Both the position numbers and the translations under genes were made by a program. The notes beneath the pieces are model-generated. The model made no database searches. It saw only the letters and a program-made list of their open reading frames with translations, and was not told where the DNA came from. From contig JAFFJZ010000012.1 in the NCBI GenBank assembly GCA_018340375.1, positions 2,976,001-3,040,000 of the forward strand: DNA of 64,000 nucleotides, written 5' to 3'. Source of the stretch: Gonatopus flavifemur. Taxonomy: Eukaryota; Arthropoda; Insecta; Hymenoptera; Dryinidae. Numbering within the stretch: position 1 is the first letter of the stretch; each line of letters opens with the position of its first letter. This document shows, in pieces, positions 38,071-48,793 of this stretch.

Positions 38071-38862
38071 CAGCCAGCAAAGTGCTTCCAAATTCACGTT
38101 TCCGCTACTAGCAGTGCTAGTGGGAGCAACGTAGTAGCTTTTCCATTACCGTGAGACTGTATGCTACCATAACATATATATGATTCAATTTATAACGTAC
38201 ACTGTAAAAAATATCTTTTGTAAATTACCCATATCTGATAAACAACTAATCCATATATGAATTGGAAAATCAGAATTTTCTGTGAAAGCACTACATTCAG
38301 TGTAGGAAGAATAAATTTTTATTGTAAAAGTCTTACACTCAACGTAGAAGAAATAAATTTTCTTTTTGGAAAAGTCTGAGGCTCAGACTAGGAATATTAC
38401 ACAAGTTTGTAAATTGTTCACGCTGAGTGTAGTGAATTTCATTACCTACATTGAATGTGAGCAATTTACAAACTTGTGTAATATTCCTAGTCTGAGCCTC
38501 GGACTTTTCCAAAAAGAAATTTATTTCTTCTACGTTGAGTGTAAGACTTTTACAATAAAAATTTATTCCTCCTACACTGAATGTAGTGCTTTCACAGAAA
38601 ATTCTGATTTTCCAATTCATATATGGATTAGTTGTTTATCAGATATGGGTAATTTACAAAAGATATTTTTTACAGTGTAGCACTACCTCAGCACTACCAG
38701 TATTATCAGGAAGCACTACCAAGTAGTGCTCCTAGTAAAAATACTACCAAGTCACTCCTATTTCCATACATAAATGAAGCCATATATGTACAGAAGATTT
38801 TTAACTGTACAAGTGAATGGTAGCACCACTGCCAGAAGCGCTGCCTTGATTTTGTTGGCTGG
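38071..38862. mobile_element. outer element with cccagccagcaaa ends, host of a nested palindrome
   Basis: The ends ccagccagcaaagtgcttc (38072) and the complement of ccagccaacaaaatc (38862) are inverted. Next to each end lie words such as agtagtgct and agcactacc. The 38200-38677 palindrome is inserted within it. No flanking duplication was resolved. Confidence 0.45.
38200..38677. mobile_element. 478-bp full-length palindromic MITE, TA duplication
   Basis: The ends cactgtaaaaaatatcttt and their complement are flanked by TA on both sides (38198-38199 and 38678-38679). The two halves are near-perfect inverted copies through the centre at about 38438, so the element could fold end to end. The reading frames on the two strands encode almost the same residues because of this symmetry and are not genes. 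TA duplication suggests Tc1/mariner mobilisation. Confidence 0.88.
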
Positions 38863-39749
38863 AGTAAACATACTATCATGAACTCCGCTCAGCTTGCAAT
38901 GATGCATAGAATGTAAACATTATGTTTCAATTATGGTATATAATAACAATGCTTTATGCGGAAATCCGGGTAACCGGATCATTTATTCGATTCTACGAAT
39001 ATTCGGATATCCGGATATTCGAAAATTTCGGATAAAAATCCCACCCCTAAAATGTAGTCAGAAAAATCGTGATCTCTCAATATTTCTGCCTTTTCAGAAA
39101 TATGATGACTTTCATCTGTATAAAAAAAGGTTATGGGGGAAAAACATGTAGATAATCCTCAAATGACCTTAATAACTTAGTCTTCAGGCAAAAGGTGATC
39201 ATATTCATCGATTATGTCCGAAATGTGATACTTATTTCGTGGGATATCCGTACCCAGACTTATTTTTTTTCGAAAAATTCCAAAACATCCTTTTATTCTG
39301 GACACCCTATAGATTTGGACGAGAAAATCGAAATTCGGCCTGGAGGGATCGATGGGGAAATTCTCCCTGAACAATTCAAAAAAGAAACTATCCAAATCGG
39401 TTGGAAATTGACGGCAGGAAATCAATTTGTCCACGCATACGCCATTTCCCGCCACTGTGCGTCGATTCAATTGGTGAATTGCGGTATAGAATCCGAATGT
39501 CGAGAAAAATTTTGTTTCAATTTTAGGAACAAACTTTGTTGGGAATTTCAAATTTTCGGTTATTCAGATGATTGTACGGCAAATATGCTGAAACTATCTT
39601 ATACTGCTCTGAGGATAGGAAATTATGTTTTATTATGCTTGCGAATTTTGGACTTATTTCAATGACGTAGTCCAATATAATAGGAGTATTAATCTTGAAT
39701 TACATTATCTGAATTCATGCTTTCATGCTCCTAGCATGAAGTTCCTATC

Positions 39750-40097
39750 CCCGTACAGCACAACCACCGATTCTCCACCCAGGACTTCGGTGGAGAATCA
39801 GTGGAGAAATGAGAGCCGTGGAAATAAGGGAGAGTCTCCGTTGAGGCAACGGAGAGGCGACGTGGATTTGTCCGCCCCCTTTATTTTCAATAAAATTTAT
39901 GTTAGTGGATTCACTCATTGAAATTTGGTTGTGTAAATCGACAGATATGAATTTTATTGAAAATAAAGAGGGCGGACAAATCCACGTCGCCTCTCCGTTG
40001 CCTCAACGGAGACTCTCCCTTATTTCCACGGCTCTCATTTCTCCACTGATTCTCCACCGAAGTCCTGGGTGGAGAATCGGTGGTTGTGTTGTACGGG
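39750..40097. mobile_element. 348-bp foldback MITE with cccgtacagcacaac ends
   Basis: The arms (about 145 bp each) are near-perfect inverted copies, including ctccgttgaggcaacgg and gcgacgtggatttgtccgcc, around an AT-rich centre near 39925. A related end fragment occurs at 44220-44305 (ggcaacggagaaat.. ctgtacggg). Non-coding. Confidence 0.85.
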
Positions 40098-40489
40098 ATC
40101 TCTACACATCGTTGATTCCAACCCTGCTCCAAATGACCAATAGATGCGGATTGGATTTCAATTGGTATCGATACGGTCCAATCTGCCATTTCCAAAATGA
40201 ATCTGTCGCAGATAGAAAATGAATGGGTTTCCATCAGGATTTCCAACTGCATGGGACTAAACTGGATTTGCATTATGAAAATTGTCTGGTTTCTATACGG
40301 ATATGCCATTTGCAGGAATCCAATTGTTTTTTGTACGGCATTGCGAGGATGAAATGTAATGGTTTCAAAGCGGATGCGCAAAAAAATTACCTGAATGGGA
40401 TGCAATACGTGAAAACAGGATGAATGAGATTTTCCCACAAAGGGATTCTTACTCAGATCCAACTGGATTCCCGTATTCACATCTAAAAA

Positions 40490-40836
40490 GTTCGAATCAG
40501 GGGTTCCTACAAGAATAATTATGTATACGAACAGCGGATCTTATGCGGAATGACCGATTCGGATCTTATTGGGATGAATCTTTCCATGGGAGATATTGAA
40601 CTAAATACGTTTCGAAGCGCATGTGCAGATCGAGGGTGAAACGGAATTAAAATGGGTTTTCCAGACATTGATTTCCACTCGGATTTACCTGGATTTCCGT
40701 ACTGGAATTCAAAAGGTTTGAAACCGGTGTTCCGAGATTAATGATTATATAGAAGTATTCGAATTGAATTTGGTCTGACCGATTCGAATCTTATTGGGCT
40801 CAATCTACTCATGGGAGATATTGAATTCAATACATT
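40490..40836. repeat. diverged direct repeats, unit about 220-230 bp
   Basis: Blocks at about 40500-40612 and 40722-40830 share order and many words (gttcc.a.a.taat.at, gaccgattcgratcttattggg, catgggagatattgaa). The second copy runs straight into the foldback element at 40837. No coding potential. Confidence 0.55.
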
Positions 40837-41471
40837 CCCGTATGGAAATATTTCGCTGAAAAATGTCTGTAAAACTATGAAAAATCTCTGAAAAAAAATG
40901 AAAAAATTCTGAGAAACTCTGACAAACTCTGAGAATCTCTGAAATTTTGATGAGAAATCTAATATTTTTGGGACATTCTTTACAGACTTTATTCAGACTT
41001 TTTTCAGAGTTTCTCAGAGTTTTTTCATTCTTTTTCAGAGAAATAGTAACGAAATTGCACTCTGAAAAAACTCTGACAAAACTCTGATGGATTGCTAACA
41101 TTTTTCTGACTTTTAGAAAAAAATTAAAAAATTTTCAAACACTTTTTCACACATGATATTTGAATACGGCATATGAATGTATTTCTTGAATTTCAGGATT
41201 TTTCAATAATCAGAAAAATGTCAACAATTTATTAGAGTTTTGTCAGAGTTTTTTCAGAGTGCAATTTCGTTACTATTTCTCTGAAAAGGAATGAAAAAAC
41301 TCTGAGAAACTCTGAAAAAAGTCTGTAAAGAATGTCCCAAAAATATTAGATTTCTCATAAAAATTTCAGAGATTCTCAGAGTTTGTCAGAGTTTCTCAGA
41401 GTTTTTTCATTTTTCGTCAGAGATTTTTCATAGTTTTACAGACATTTTTCAGCGAAATATTTCCATACGGG
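40837..41471. mobile_element. 635-bp foldback element with cccgtatggaaatattt ends
   Basis: The arms, about 265 bp each, are near-perfect inverted copies full of ctctgaaaaa/ctctgacaaa words, around an AT-rich loop near 41110-41200. Partial relatives are at 35934-36370, 43150-43350 and 44330-44540 (each with one recognisable gtaYgg-aatatttcg end), so this is a family. Flanking sequence belongs to the direct-repeat array, showing insertion into that array. Confidence 0.85.
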
Positions 41472-41492
41472 TTTCGGAGGATCTTAATGAAT

Positions 41493-42150
41493 ATTCTGAT
41501 CTTTACTATCAAAATTTCAATCTGCCTTTCTAAATATGTAGAACCGGTAGAATGGGCGTTTGAGAAAATCGAGAAAAACGTGCTGATACGAATTTATTAT
41601 GACATATGAAATTGTGGATACAGTTCAAAACCAATGGGAACGCCTGACGGAAATCTCGGTTGATAACATTACGATTCCAATGCGGCTTTCCAGACTGGAC
41701 CAGCGACATGGGCGATTAAGGACATTGGAAAGTACGTGTTGATACAAACTGATTTCGACATGTACATACAATTACAAACCAATAAGAACCTACAACGGAA
41801 ATCCTGATTGATACTATCAAAATTTCAATCTGGCTTTGCGGATAGGACCAGCAGAATGGAGTATCCAGGACATCAGAAAATACGTGTTGATACGGTTTGA
41901 TTCTGACATGTAAATACAATTACAAACCAATAGGAATTCCTAATGGAACTCCCGATTGATACTATATTGAGTTTTCAATGCGGCTTCCCACATTCGAATG
42001 GATGATTTATGACATCATCAAATACGTATTGATACGAATTGATTTTATTCTACAAATATTATTACAAACCAGAAACTCCCAACGGAAATGTTGATTCATA
42101 CGCTTGATATTTCAATCTGGCTTTTCATATGGGAACAGATAGAATCTTCG
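41493..42150. repeat. diverged tandem satellite, period about 142-156 bp
   Basis: Successive units start with gatac at 41585, 41741, 41889 and 42031, preceded by a partial unit from about 41493. Shared internal words include acaattacaaaccaata, tgattgatactat and tttcaatctggctt. Each unit ends close to aaatacgtgtt. The copies differ from one another substantially. Confidence 0.75.
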
Positions 42151-42161
42151 AAGAATTACTA

Positions 42162-42274
42162 CAGTAGCCTCTCGTTATAAGCGTAAGCTGTGTCCTTATT
42201 CCACTCAGTACCAAATCTTATGTGAGAAAAAGACGCAGATAGCTTTTAGCGACGCTTATAACGAGAGCCTACTG
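42162..42274. mobile_element. 113-bp MITE, TA duplication
   Basis: Ends cagtagcctctcgttataa and complement, flanked by TA at 42160-42161 and 42275-42276. The TIRs are about 27 bp. Consistent with a very short Tc1/mariner-type derivative. Confidence 0.85.
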
Positions 42275-42711
42275 TAGTAACCTAGTAAATGTAAATCCGT
42301 ATAGAATCGATATGGAAATATATTCGCATATATAAGTTGTTACTGTTTGGATTTCTATGTGTCTTTCCGGTTAGATTCTATTAGAAAATACTTTATAATG
42401 GTCCGAATCCGCAAATACGTAGTAAGAAACCGCATTAGTGCAGACAGAAAATATTTTCTATTTGGATCGATTGGACATTCGAAGCAGGGAAACTATCCAA
42501 GACAGAATTGTACAGAGCGGTATTGTGGTTTGATCAAATTATTTTGGAATGTTGAGTTACCGTTTAAATCCCTTCTCCACCCACTCAAAAACTGATTTTT
42601 AATAGATTTATATAATTTTGAATGATCATTTATCCTAGCAACGTTTGGATTGAATCTTATCGATGAATGGGATTCGGTAGAAGTTTAAAAATCAGAGTAG
42701 TTTGAAAAATC

Positions 42712-42990
42712 CTTAGAGCATATACTACTGGAGCGAGCATCCCATATCAAAACAGTGTTGCAAGACGGTCTCGTCTGTGTGGACAGAGAGGGCAATAAAA
42801 GTCAGGAGGAGCTCTCTTTTTACTTATTCTGGATTGATTGTAACAACAGAATTAATAACACTTTCCGTTGAGGCAGCCAATGAAGATCAACTAGAAAGAC
42901 AGATCGTCCTGACTTCTATATCTGTTTCACTCGACATATGCGGAACCACTTTTTCGGTTAGATGCTCGCTCCAGTAGTATATGCTCTAAG
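42712..42990. mobile_element. hAT-type MITE, family with cttagagcatatac ends, copy 2
   Basis: 279 bp with the same roughly 27-bp ends as 25103-25337. It is flanked by the exact 8-mer gaaaaatc at 42704-42711 and 42991-42998. Its interior differs from copy 1, so the copies share mainly their ends. Confidence 0.92.
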
Positions 42991-43429
42991 GAAAAATCCA
43001 TTGAATTTGACAAGATCAAACTGCTGAGATTTACTGAAGAAACTCAGTCTTCCAATCAAGTCTCATTGACGAATGGTCGAATAGGATTCAATCAAATCTC
43101 TGTTCAATCTCAATTGGATTTGGCAAAAATCAATGAATTTCTTCAACCAGGCCCATACGAGAATATTTCGTTGAAATAACTATGAATAATCTCTGAAAAA
43201 CTCTTTTTTCAAAGTTTTTCAGTTTTATTTTCAGACAAATGGGAACGAAATTGCACTTGGAAAAAATTCTGACAAAACTGTGAGAAATTTTTAACATTTT
43301 TTTCATTTCCAAACACTTTCACACATGATAGTTGAATATAGACTATGAATGTACCCTAGCAGCACACCCACCGATTTCCACGTCGCATCTTCGTCGACTC
43401 TACCCCAGCAGCAACAGAAATTCAAAGTA

Positions 43430-43965
43430 TAGATAGATAGATAGATAGATAGATAGATGTTTATTATGTTCTAGGATGAAAATCCTGTAGAACAAGTGAG
43501 ATACAAAGAAGTATAAACAATAACAAAGATAATACTTATATATATACAGCATTAAACCCACAGCCCGAAAAGCAAAAAAGGCACAATGAATGAACTTAAA
43601 AATAAAGATGAAATGAGAACGAGAGTGAGGATGAGATTACAAAGGGTGAGAAATGAAAATACAGATATAAGATAGAGATACAATACTTATAAATGCGCAG
43701 AATGAAGATGAAGGCATGAAAAGCGTAAGATGAACCACGATGAACCTACTTGAAAAGGAGTGTATATATCTATGAGTGAGAAAGGGTGGAGGTGAGCAAG
43801 GAGTCATAATACCTCTTTTTGAAGACGTTGGGGGAAGAGCTACACTTGATGTTATCTGGGATCGTGTTCCAGAGTTTACTACCTGTTATCAAAAAAGATT
43901 TTTGATATGTGGTAGTACGATGCAGTGGTATTTATTTATATACGGAATAGAAACGTTCGTAGAAT
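43430..43965 (-). mobile_element. 5'-truncated non-LTR retrotransposon (LINE) 3' end
   Basis: On minus, codons down to a stop at 43772-43770 read TTTYQKSFLITGSKLWNTIP and then DNIKCSSSPNVFKKRYYDSL. This is the typical C-terminal tail of LINE reverse transcriptases (KLWN.LP..I). Upstream the frame meets a stop near 43930 and homology fades, so the copy is truncated and dead. Its 3' end (low coordinates) finishes in a (CTAT)n tail, seen on plus as (ATAG)7 at 43430-43458. LINE clades such as CR1/L2 end in short tandem repeats rather than poly-A. The clade is not certain. Confidence 0.75.
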
Positions 43966-43984
43966 GTACGGATGAGATACGAAG

Positions 43985-44215
43985 AACATATAACGAATGT
44001 TCATAGAATGTTCGAATGAGACTGTTTTAAATATACTTAGAACGTACATAACACATTCGAAATGTACGATATACATTCAATCGACGTTCAATCAACGTGC
44101 CGTCGTATGTTCGATTACATACGTTCGATGAATATGCATAGCATCTATAAAACGGTCTCATTCGAATGTGCATGGAACATATTTCGAATATTCGAAGAAC
44201 GTTCATAGTATATTC
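43985..44215. repeat. palindromic tract of gttcgaatg / cattcgaa words
   Basis: cgaatgagactgtttta at about 44012 is mirrored by taaaacggtctcattcg at about 44150. Acattcgaa and cgttcg words are repeated throughout. It looks like a diverged palindromic repeat. Similar words appear at 33950-34060. Confidence 0.5.
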
Positions 44216-44608
44216 TGGTGCTGCTTGGGTACGTGGATACAAGGTGGATAAACGGAGAGTTTACGTAGAGGCAACGGAGAAATGTCCGGTGCTGTACGGG
44301 TATTTATATAATTTTGAAGATTTTCAACATTCGGCACTTTCTCAGAGTTTTGTCAGAATTTTTTCATAGGGCAATTTCGTTTCTGTTTGTTTAAAAATAA
44401 AAAAAACTGAACAATTTTGAAAAGCTTTGAATAAAGTCCGTACAGAATGTTCTAAAAATATTAGATTTGTCATCAAAATTTCAGAAATTTTCAGAGATTA
44501 TTTATGGTTATTTCAGCGAAATATTTTCGTACGGGAGAATGCAACCTTCTTTTTGACAACCGAGGTTGTGAATCTTTTTCATTCACCCACTACAATTATC
44601 CTAGTTGG

Positions 44609-44908
44609 CCAGATAGTACAAGATTTCTAAAAGAGTCCTATATGAATACATCGTGTATTTATTATGAACTCTTTCTAGGGTTACCATACGTCCGGGAAAA
44701 CCCGGACATGTACTCTTTATAATACGGTTTTTCCGATATTAAAATGTAGATCTAATTCCTTCTCTAAAAAGAGAACAAAAAGAGTACTGAGAGTACAAGT
44801 CGAAAACCCTGGCGGATGTTCCCGCATTCTTGAAAAGAGTACATGTCCGGGTTTTTCCCCGGACACATATGGTAACCCTAACTCTTTCAGAATTCTTGTG
44901 CCATCTGG
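44609..44908. mobile_element. copy of the gatagcac/aagagttctt family, host of a nested hAT MITE
   Basis: The ends ccagatagtacaaga (44609) and cttgtgccatctgg (44908) are inverted. Removing the insertion at 44676-44880 restores a compact element of about 90 bp, very like 61911-61995. Confidence 0.65.
44676..44880. mobile_element. 205-bp hAT MITE with 8-bp duplication
   Basis: Inverted ends tagggttaccatacgtccgg and complement (an extra c in the right arm). It is flanked by the identical 8-mer actctttc at 44668-44675 and 44881-44888. Nested inside 44609-44908. Confidence 0.93.
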
Positions 44909-45069
44909 ACGATGTTATGAAATTCTTGAGTCTTCCCAGGGAAATGATAGATTCCATTCAATATTTACACTATTTGCAGGTGCTTTCCGAGATTACAAAA
45001 TTTTGGAAAAAGCATCCTTTTTAAATCATTTACGAATTCAAAAAAGAATTCTCGAAATGTCAGTGAAAT

Positions 45070-45701
45070 CAGAGAGAAGATGAGAGCGCTCACGGCCGGG
45101 GTTCCATTGCTAGTAAGTAGGGATCCTTTAATGAGGGATCGGACAATCAGTCGCCATTAGTGGGATACTTCCGGTTTTTTCTATAGTTTAGTTAAGCATG
45201 CATAGCGTATGTTATTTTATTAAAATCATTTTTCTCAAATGTATTTACATGCTTTGTTCGAAGAATGTTTCAGATTCACTTAATTGTAAGTATTATACAT
45301 GAATAAGCTGACTTTAAATATGTATCTCGAATATTTTCATAAATATCAGTACCTATCCCACTAATTGCGGCCGACCAATCGGTAATCAGCAGTTGATTGT
45401 CCGATCCCTCATTAAAGGATTCCTACTAGTAAGTGGATCACGTGAAACAGACCCACCGACCCCCTCTCTCATTTTTTCCTTTTTTAATTCGTGATAATGA
45501 AGAATCATATCCATTCAGTATCGACACGTGATTAAATTTTGATTAAATACGTATGGAAAAGTATTCAAAAGAAATGCGGAATTTTTGGTTATTAAAAAAT
45601 AAAACGCTGTGGGTCTACTTTCATGATCCAACCGCCAGGAGGCCAGTGGAACTTTTACTAGCGGCGCATAGGTGCCCGTGAGCGCTCTCATCTTCTCTCT
45701 G
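45070..45701. mobile_element. 632-bp element with 7-bp duplication, host of a nested MITE
   Basis: Ends cagagagaagatgagagcgc and complement, with identical flanks gtgaaat at 45063-45069 and 45702-45708. The surrounding sequence (to gctatctggg near 45810) is again the aagagttct family. It contains the element at 45120-45425. Confidence 0.8.
45120..45425. mobile_element. 306-bp nested hAT-type MITE with 8-bp duplication
   Basis: Ends tagggatcctttaatgaggg with one mismatch to the right arm (taggaatcc). It is flanked by ctagtaag at 45112-45119 and 45426-45433. This gives a three-level nest: aagagttct-family copy, then 45070-45701, then this element. Confidence 0.88.
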
Positions 45702-46037
45702 GTGAAATACAGTTCTTGGAGAATCCAATAAAGAGCTACATAGCTCGAAATGAATTCTCCAAGAGTCTTATTTCCCTGACATTTGAAGGATTCTTTTTTT
45801 GCTATCTGGGTTTACTTCTTAAGGGCAGGGGGGGGGGGGGATCTGAAGCAGTGACCGCGGCTGCTCCACCGATAACTCGAAATAGGATAGAAGAACCACA
45901 GGAAACGATCTAAAAGAATGCTAAAATCACGATTCAAATAATTTGAATACCGTTATTCCACGATTATTGGTCGGTCACTGGGGGTCTTTGTTGATTTCAC
46001 TAGAAATCACCAGTTTCTTGTCCACTTTTTCTCATTT

Positions 46038-46200
46038 AGGCTGACCTTCCATGGACCGGAATTCGTTCCGGCGGAATGACTTTAAACCAATCGCTTTCAC
46101 AATTTCTTTTAGAGCGTTCTATCAGAAATCTATAAAAAATTGTGCATTGGTTCAATTTTCATTCCGCCGGAACGAATTCCGGTCCATGGGAGGCCAGCCT
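46038..46200. mobile_element. 163-bp palindromic MITE upstream of the KH-protein gene
   Basis: The arms of about 45 bp (aggctgacctt, ccatggaccggaattcgttc, cggcggaatga) are near-perfect inverted copies with a short centre. It lies about 285 bp before the KH-protein start codon, so it may sit in that gene's promoter or 5' UTR region. Confidence 0.8.
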
Positions 46201-46484
46201 TACGCGTGACACGCATCATCTTGGGGTTTTGATGAAAACCGTTCTCTCGATCCCCACTGCCACGACGGATGTGTTTTGGAACACAATTCAACGAGTGTCA
46301 ACGACAACGAGCGTAATCGAGTACGCTCGCATCTTTGTAAAATAATTTTTCATACGCCGCGTATGAACACGTAATCGATAGAGATAATTTCCTTCGAATT
46401 TCTTAGGGAATTCAAACAAATCGATCGAACTTGAAATAATATTTTCGATTCCTAATCGAATTCCCCATCGCTGTGTAAAATAAG

Positions 46485-48793
46485 ATGGGTGACCGGTCTA
46501 ACAACAGTGATTATAGCAAATACAAAAGAGACGACAATGACGAAAATTCAAGAGATCACGACGACAAGGATCGCGACGAAAAAGATCATCAAGCCGACAA
46601 AGCCGGGGAATACGTTCGTGAATTATTGCAAGAAAAACTCGATCTCGATTCCGAAAAATGGCCCAACGCGATCCGTTTGATCGATCAAGGTATATATGTT
46701 TATATTATATTATATATAATTTATTTGTATTTATTTTTCCCCTGAGTATCTTTCTTCGTTTCTCCAACAGAGATACAAAAGACTCAAGCCATCGGTAAAC
46801 CTCTCAGAGATCCCAAGTACGTTGATATTTATCGGGAGAAGCCTATACGAATCGCCGTCAAAGTTTTGGTCCCCGTTCGTGAACATCCAAAGGTATGGGG
46901 AACGATTCTCGGTAGAAGCATGTACAAAATATTCTATGTCCGTTCGTATTTCAGTTCAATTTTGTTGGGAAATTGTTGGGGCCAAAAGGCAATTCTATGA
47001 AGCGTCTTCAGGAGGAAACGATGTGCAAAATGGCAGTCCTAGGTAGAGGATCAATGAAAGATCGTAACAAGGTGAGTTTATGGAGTAAGCACCTCGTAAT
47101 AACGATAATGGTATCGATGCATTCGATATTTCGCTTATGTTACAGGAGGAGGAATGTCGTCAATCCTTGGATCCCAAATACGCTCACCTTTCCGACGATC
47201 TTCATGTAGAGATAACCGCTCTAGCGCCTCCGGCCGAGGCTTACGCTCGTATCGCTTACGCTTTGGCGGAAGTGCGAAAGTATTTGATACCCGATAACAA
47301 CGACAATATACGTCAAGAGCAAATGCGAGAGATGGAATTATCCATGGCGGAGGAGCCACCCGTGGACGAGAGAAGACCCATCCGAGCTGGAATTACGAGC
47401 GGAGGAATCCTCAGACCAGCCGTCAGACCTGCCCCTCCAAGATCCTCCAGAGGTATCGTATCGTAGATTTATCTTCTCGTTTTCATCAACGTATCGCATT
47501 TATACGTAGAATCGATATTTCGTGTTCCAGCTATTCTCCCTCCGCCGACGACTCGAACACCGGTGACGCGACCTCTCTCGACGAAGACCAAAGTGTTCTC
47601 TATATTAGATCGCGCTAGAGCAGCCATGGATCAAAGTTACGGGTAAGAATCCCATTGGTTTGCGTTTTTCAAATTGAAAAAGAATATCGTTTCATTTCTA
47701 TCGAATCGTTTACAGATACGATGCTCCGACTCCGCCACCCACCTCTCGAGTACCTCACGATTATGACTATCATCCATCCTCCAGCAGCAGTACTCGTTAT
47801 ACCGATCGTCATTATTCATCCGCTTCCGCGTGAGTGGCTTTTTTTCTCTTTTTATTTCCGAAACCACAAAAAAAAAAGAACACGACAAATTCAGAAATTC
47901 ACACCTCTGTTTTTTTTCTTTTTTCATAATAAATAATATAGAGAGGATCTGTATCCATCGTCAAGGTACACCACTTACGATTACGAGGACGATACTCCTC
48001 CCCCGATATCTTCTCACGATTATTACGAAGGCTCCGATTATCCAGGTAAAGTAATCTTAAACCTCAGTGCTCAGTACTTTCATTTGCCGATGATACATAT
48101 TATTATAATATTAAAAAAAAAACAAACGAAAAGAACAAAAATCAAGTTTTATAAACATTTTTCTTAAATCAAAGACAAGTTTTTTTAATCTAAACTTTAA
48201 TGATCTTTATATAACAATAAGCTGATGATAATAATAATAATATTAATAAATGACGATAATAATTTATATAAAACATTTATTCTCGTACAAATCAAGATGA
48301 AATTTTGTGTTTACCTGCTCTAGCAAAAAGGCAAAAACAAAAAAACAAAGATAAATAGAAAGCAAAATCAAGAGAAGAAAAAAAGAAAATGTTAAAGTTC
48401 TGTTTGATGTTAATAAAATAAAATACCAACCAATGAAATTCGCAGAGGATTCATCGAGCCGTGCATGGAAATCTTACAAGACGACAACGACGTCGGGGTC
48501 AAGCTCGCGCTACCGCAACGCCCCGTATTCACGACCTTCCAAGTAAACGTCCATTTAAAACAAACAAAACAGTTATACGAACATTTTTCCTTATTTTTTT
48601 TTTTTCTCTCAATTATTCTCTTCATTCATTATACTCTCCTCTTGACTTTCTTTTGTTTTTTTCTTGTCACCACATTCTCTCATTATTTTTTTCGTATAGC
48701 TCTAAACCGTTGTCGAGTAGTCTTGTTCCTTCAAGGCGACCAGTGATGCCTCCGCCACCCACCATAAGCGATCGAGTAATCAGTCGCCCTTAA
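46485..48793 (+). CDS. STAR-family KH-domain RNA-binding protein (KHDRBS/Sam68-like)
   Basis: Nine exons: 46485-46689, 46771-46892, 46955-47071, 47146-47452, 47531-47642, 47716-47829, 47942-48045, 48446-48542 and 48700-48793, in phase, giving 423 residues. After a charged Asp/Lys-rich N-terminus comes a Qua1-like helix (about 40-75), then an extended KH domain (about 95-195) with the GxxG loop in [16 protein letters not shown] and the Qua2-like [11 protein letters not shown]. The C-terminal half is rich in Arg, Pro, Ser and Tyr, with PPPTSR, PPPP and many YD/YE sites, as in Sam68, SLM and fly Qkr58E proteins. Such proteins bind bipartite U/A-rich RNA as dimers and control alternative splicing, linked to tyrosine-kinase signalling. 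Not splicing at 48542/48543 gives a stop at 48544-48546 and an alternative 393-residue C-terminus. Confidence 0.92.

Noticed and set aside
39195..39665. 156-residue plus frame overlapping a 124-residue minus frame
   Set aside because: Neither product resembles a known domain, both strands are open, and the region lies between transposons. It may be a decayed transposon fragment, but I cannot support a gene.
39911..40480. 189-residue minus frame
   Set aside because: Its C-terminal third is the right arm of a foldback MITE and repeats the translation of the left arm. The rest is local repeat sequence.
40480..40510. tRNA-like gttcgaatcaggggttcc word
   Set aside because: Resembles a T-loop, but no A-box, anticodon arm or acceptor pairing is found at the right distances.
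43430..43458. (ATAG)7 and other spaced repeats as a CRISPR-like array
   Set aside because: It is a simple tetranucleotide microsatellite at a LINE end. No spacer-repeat structure, and the genome is eukaryotic.
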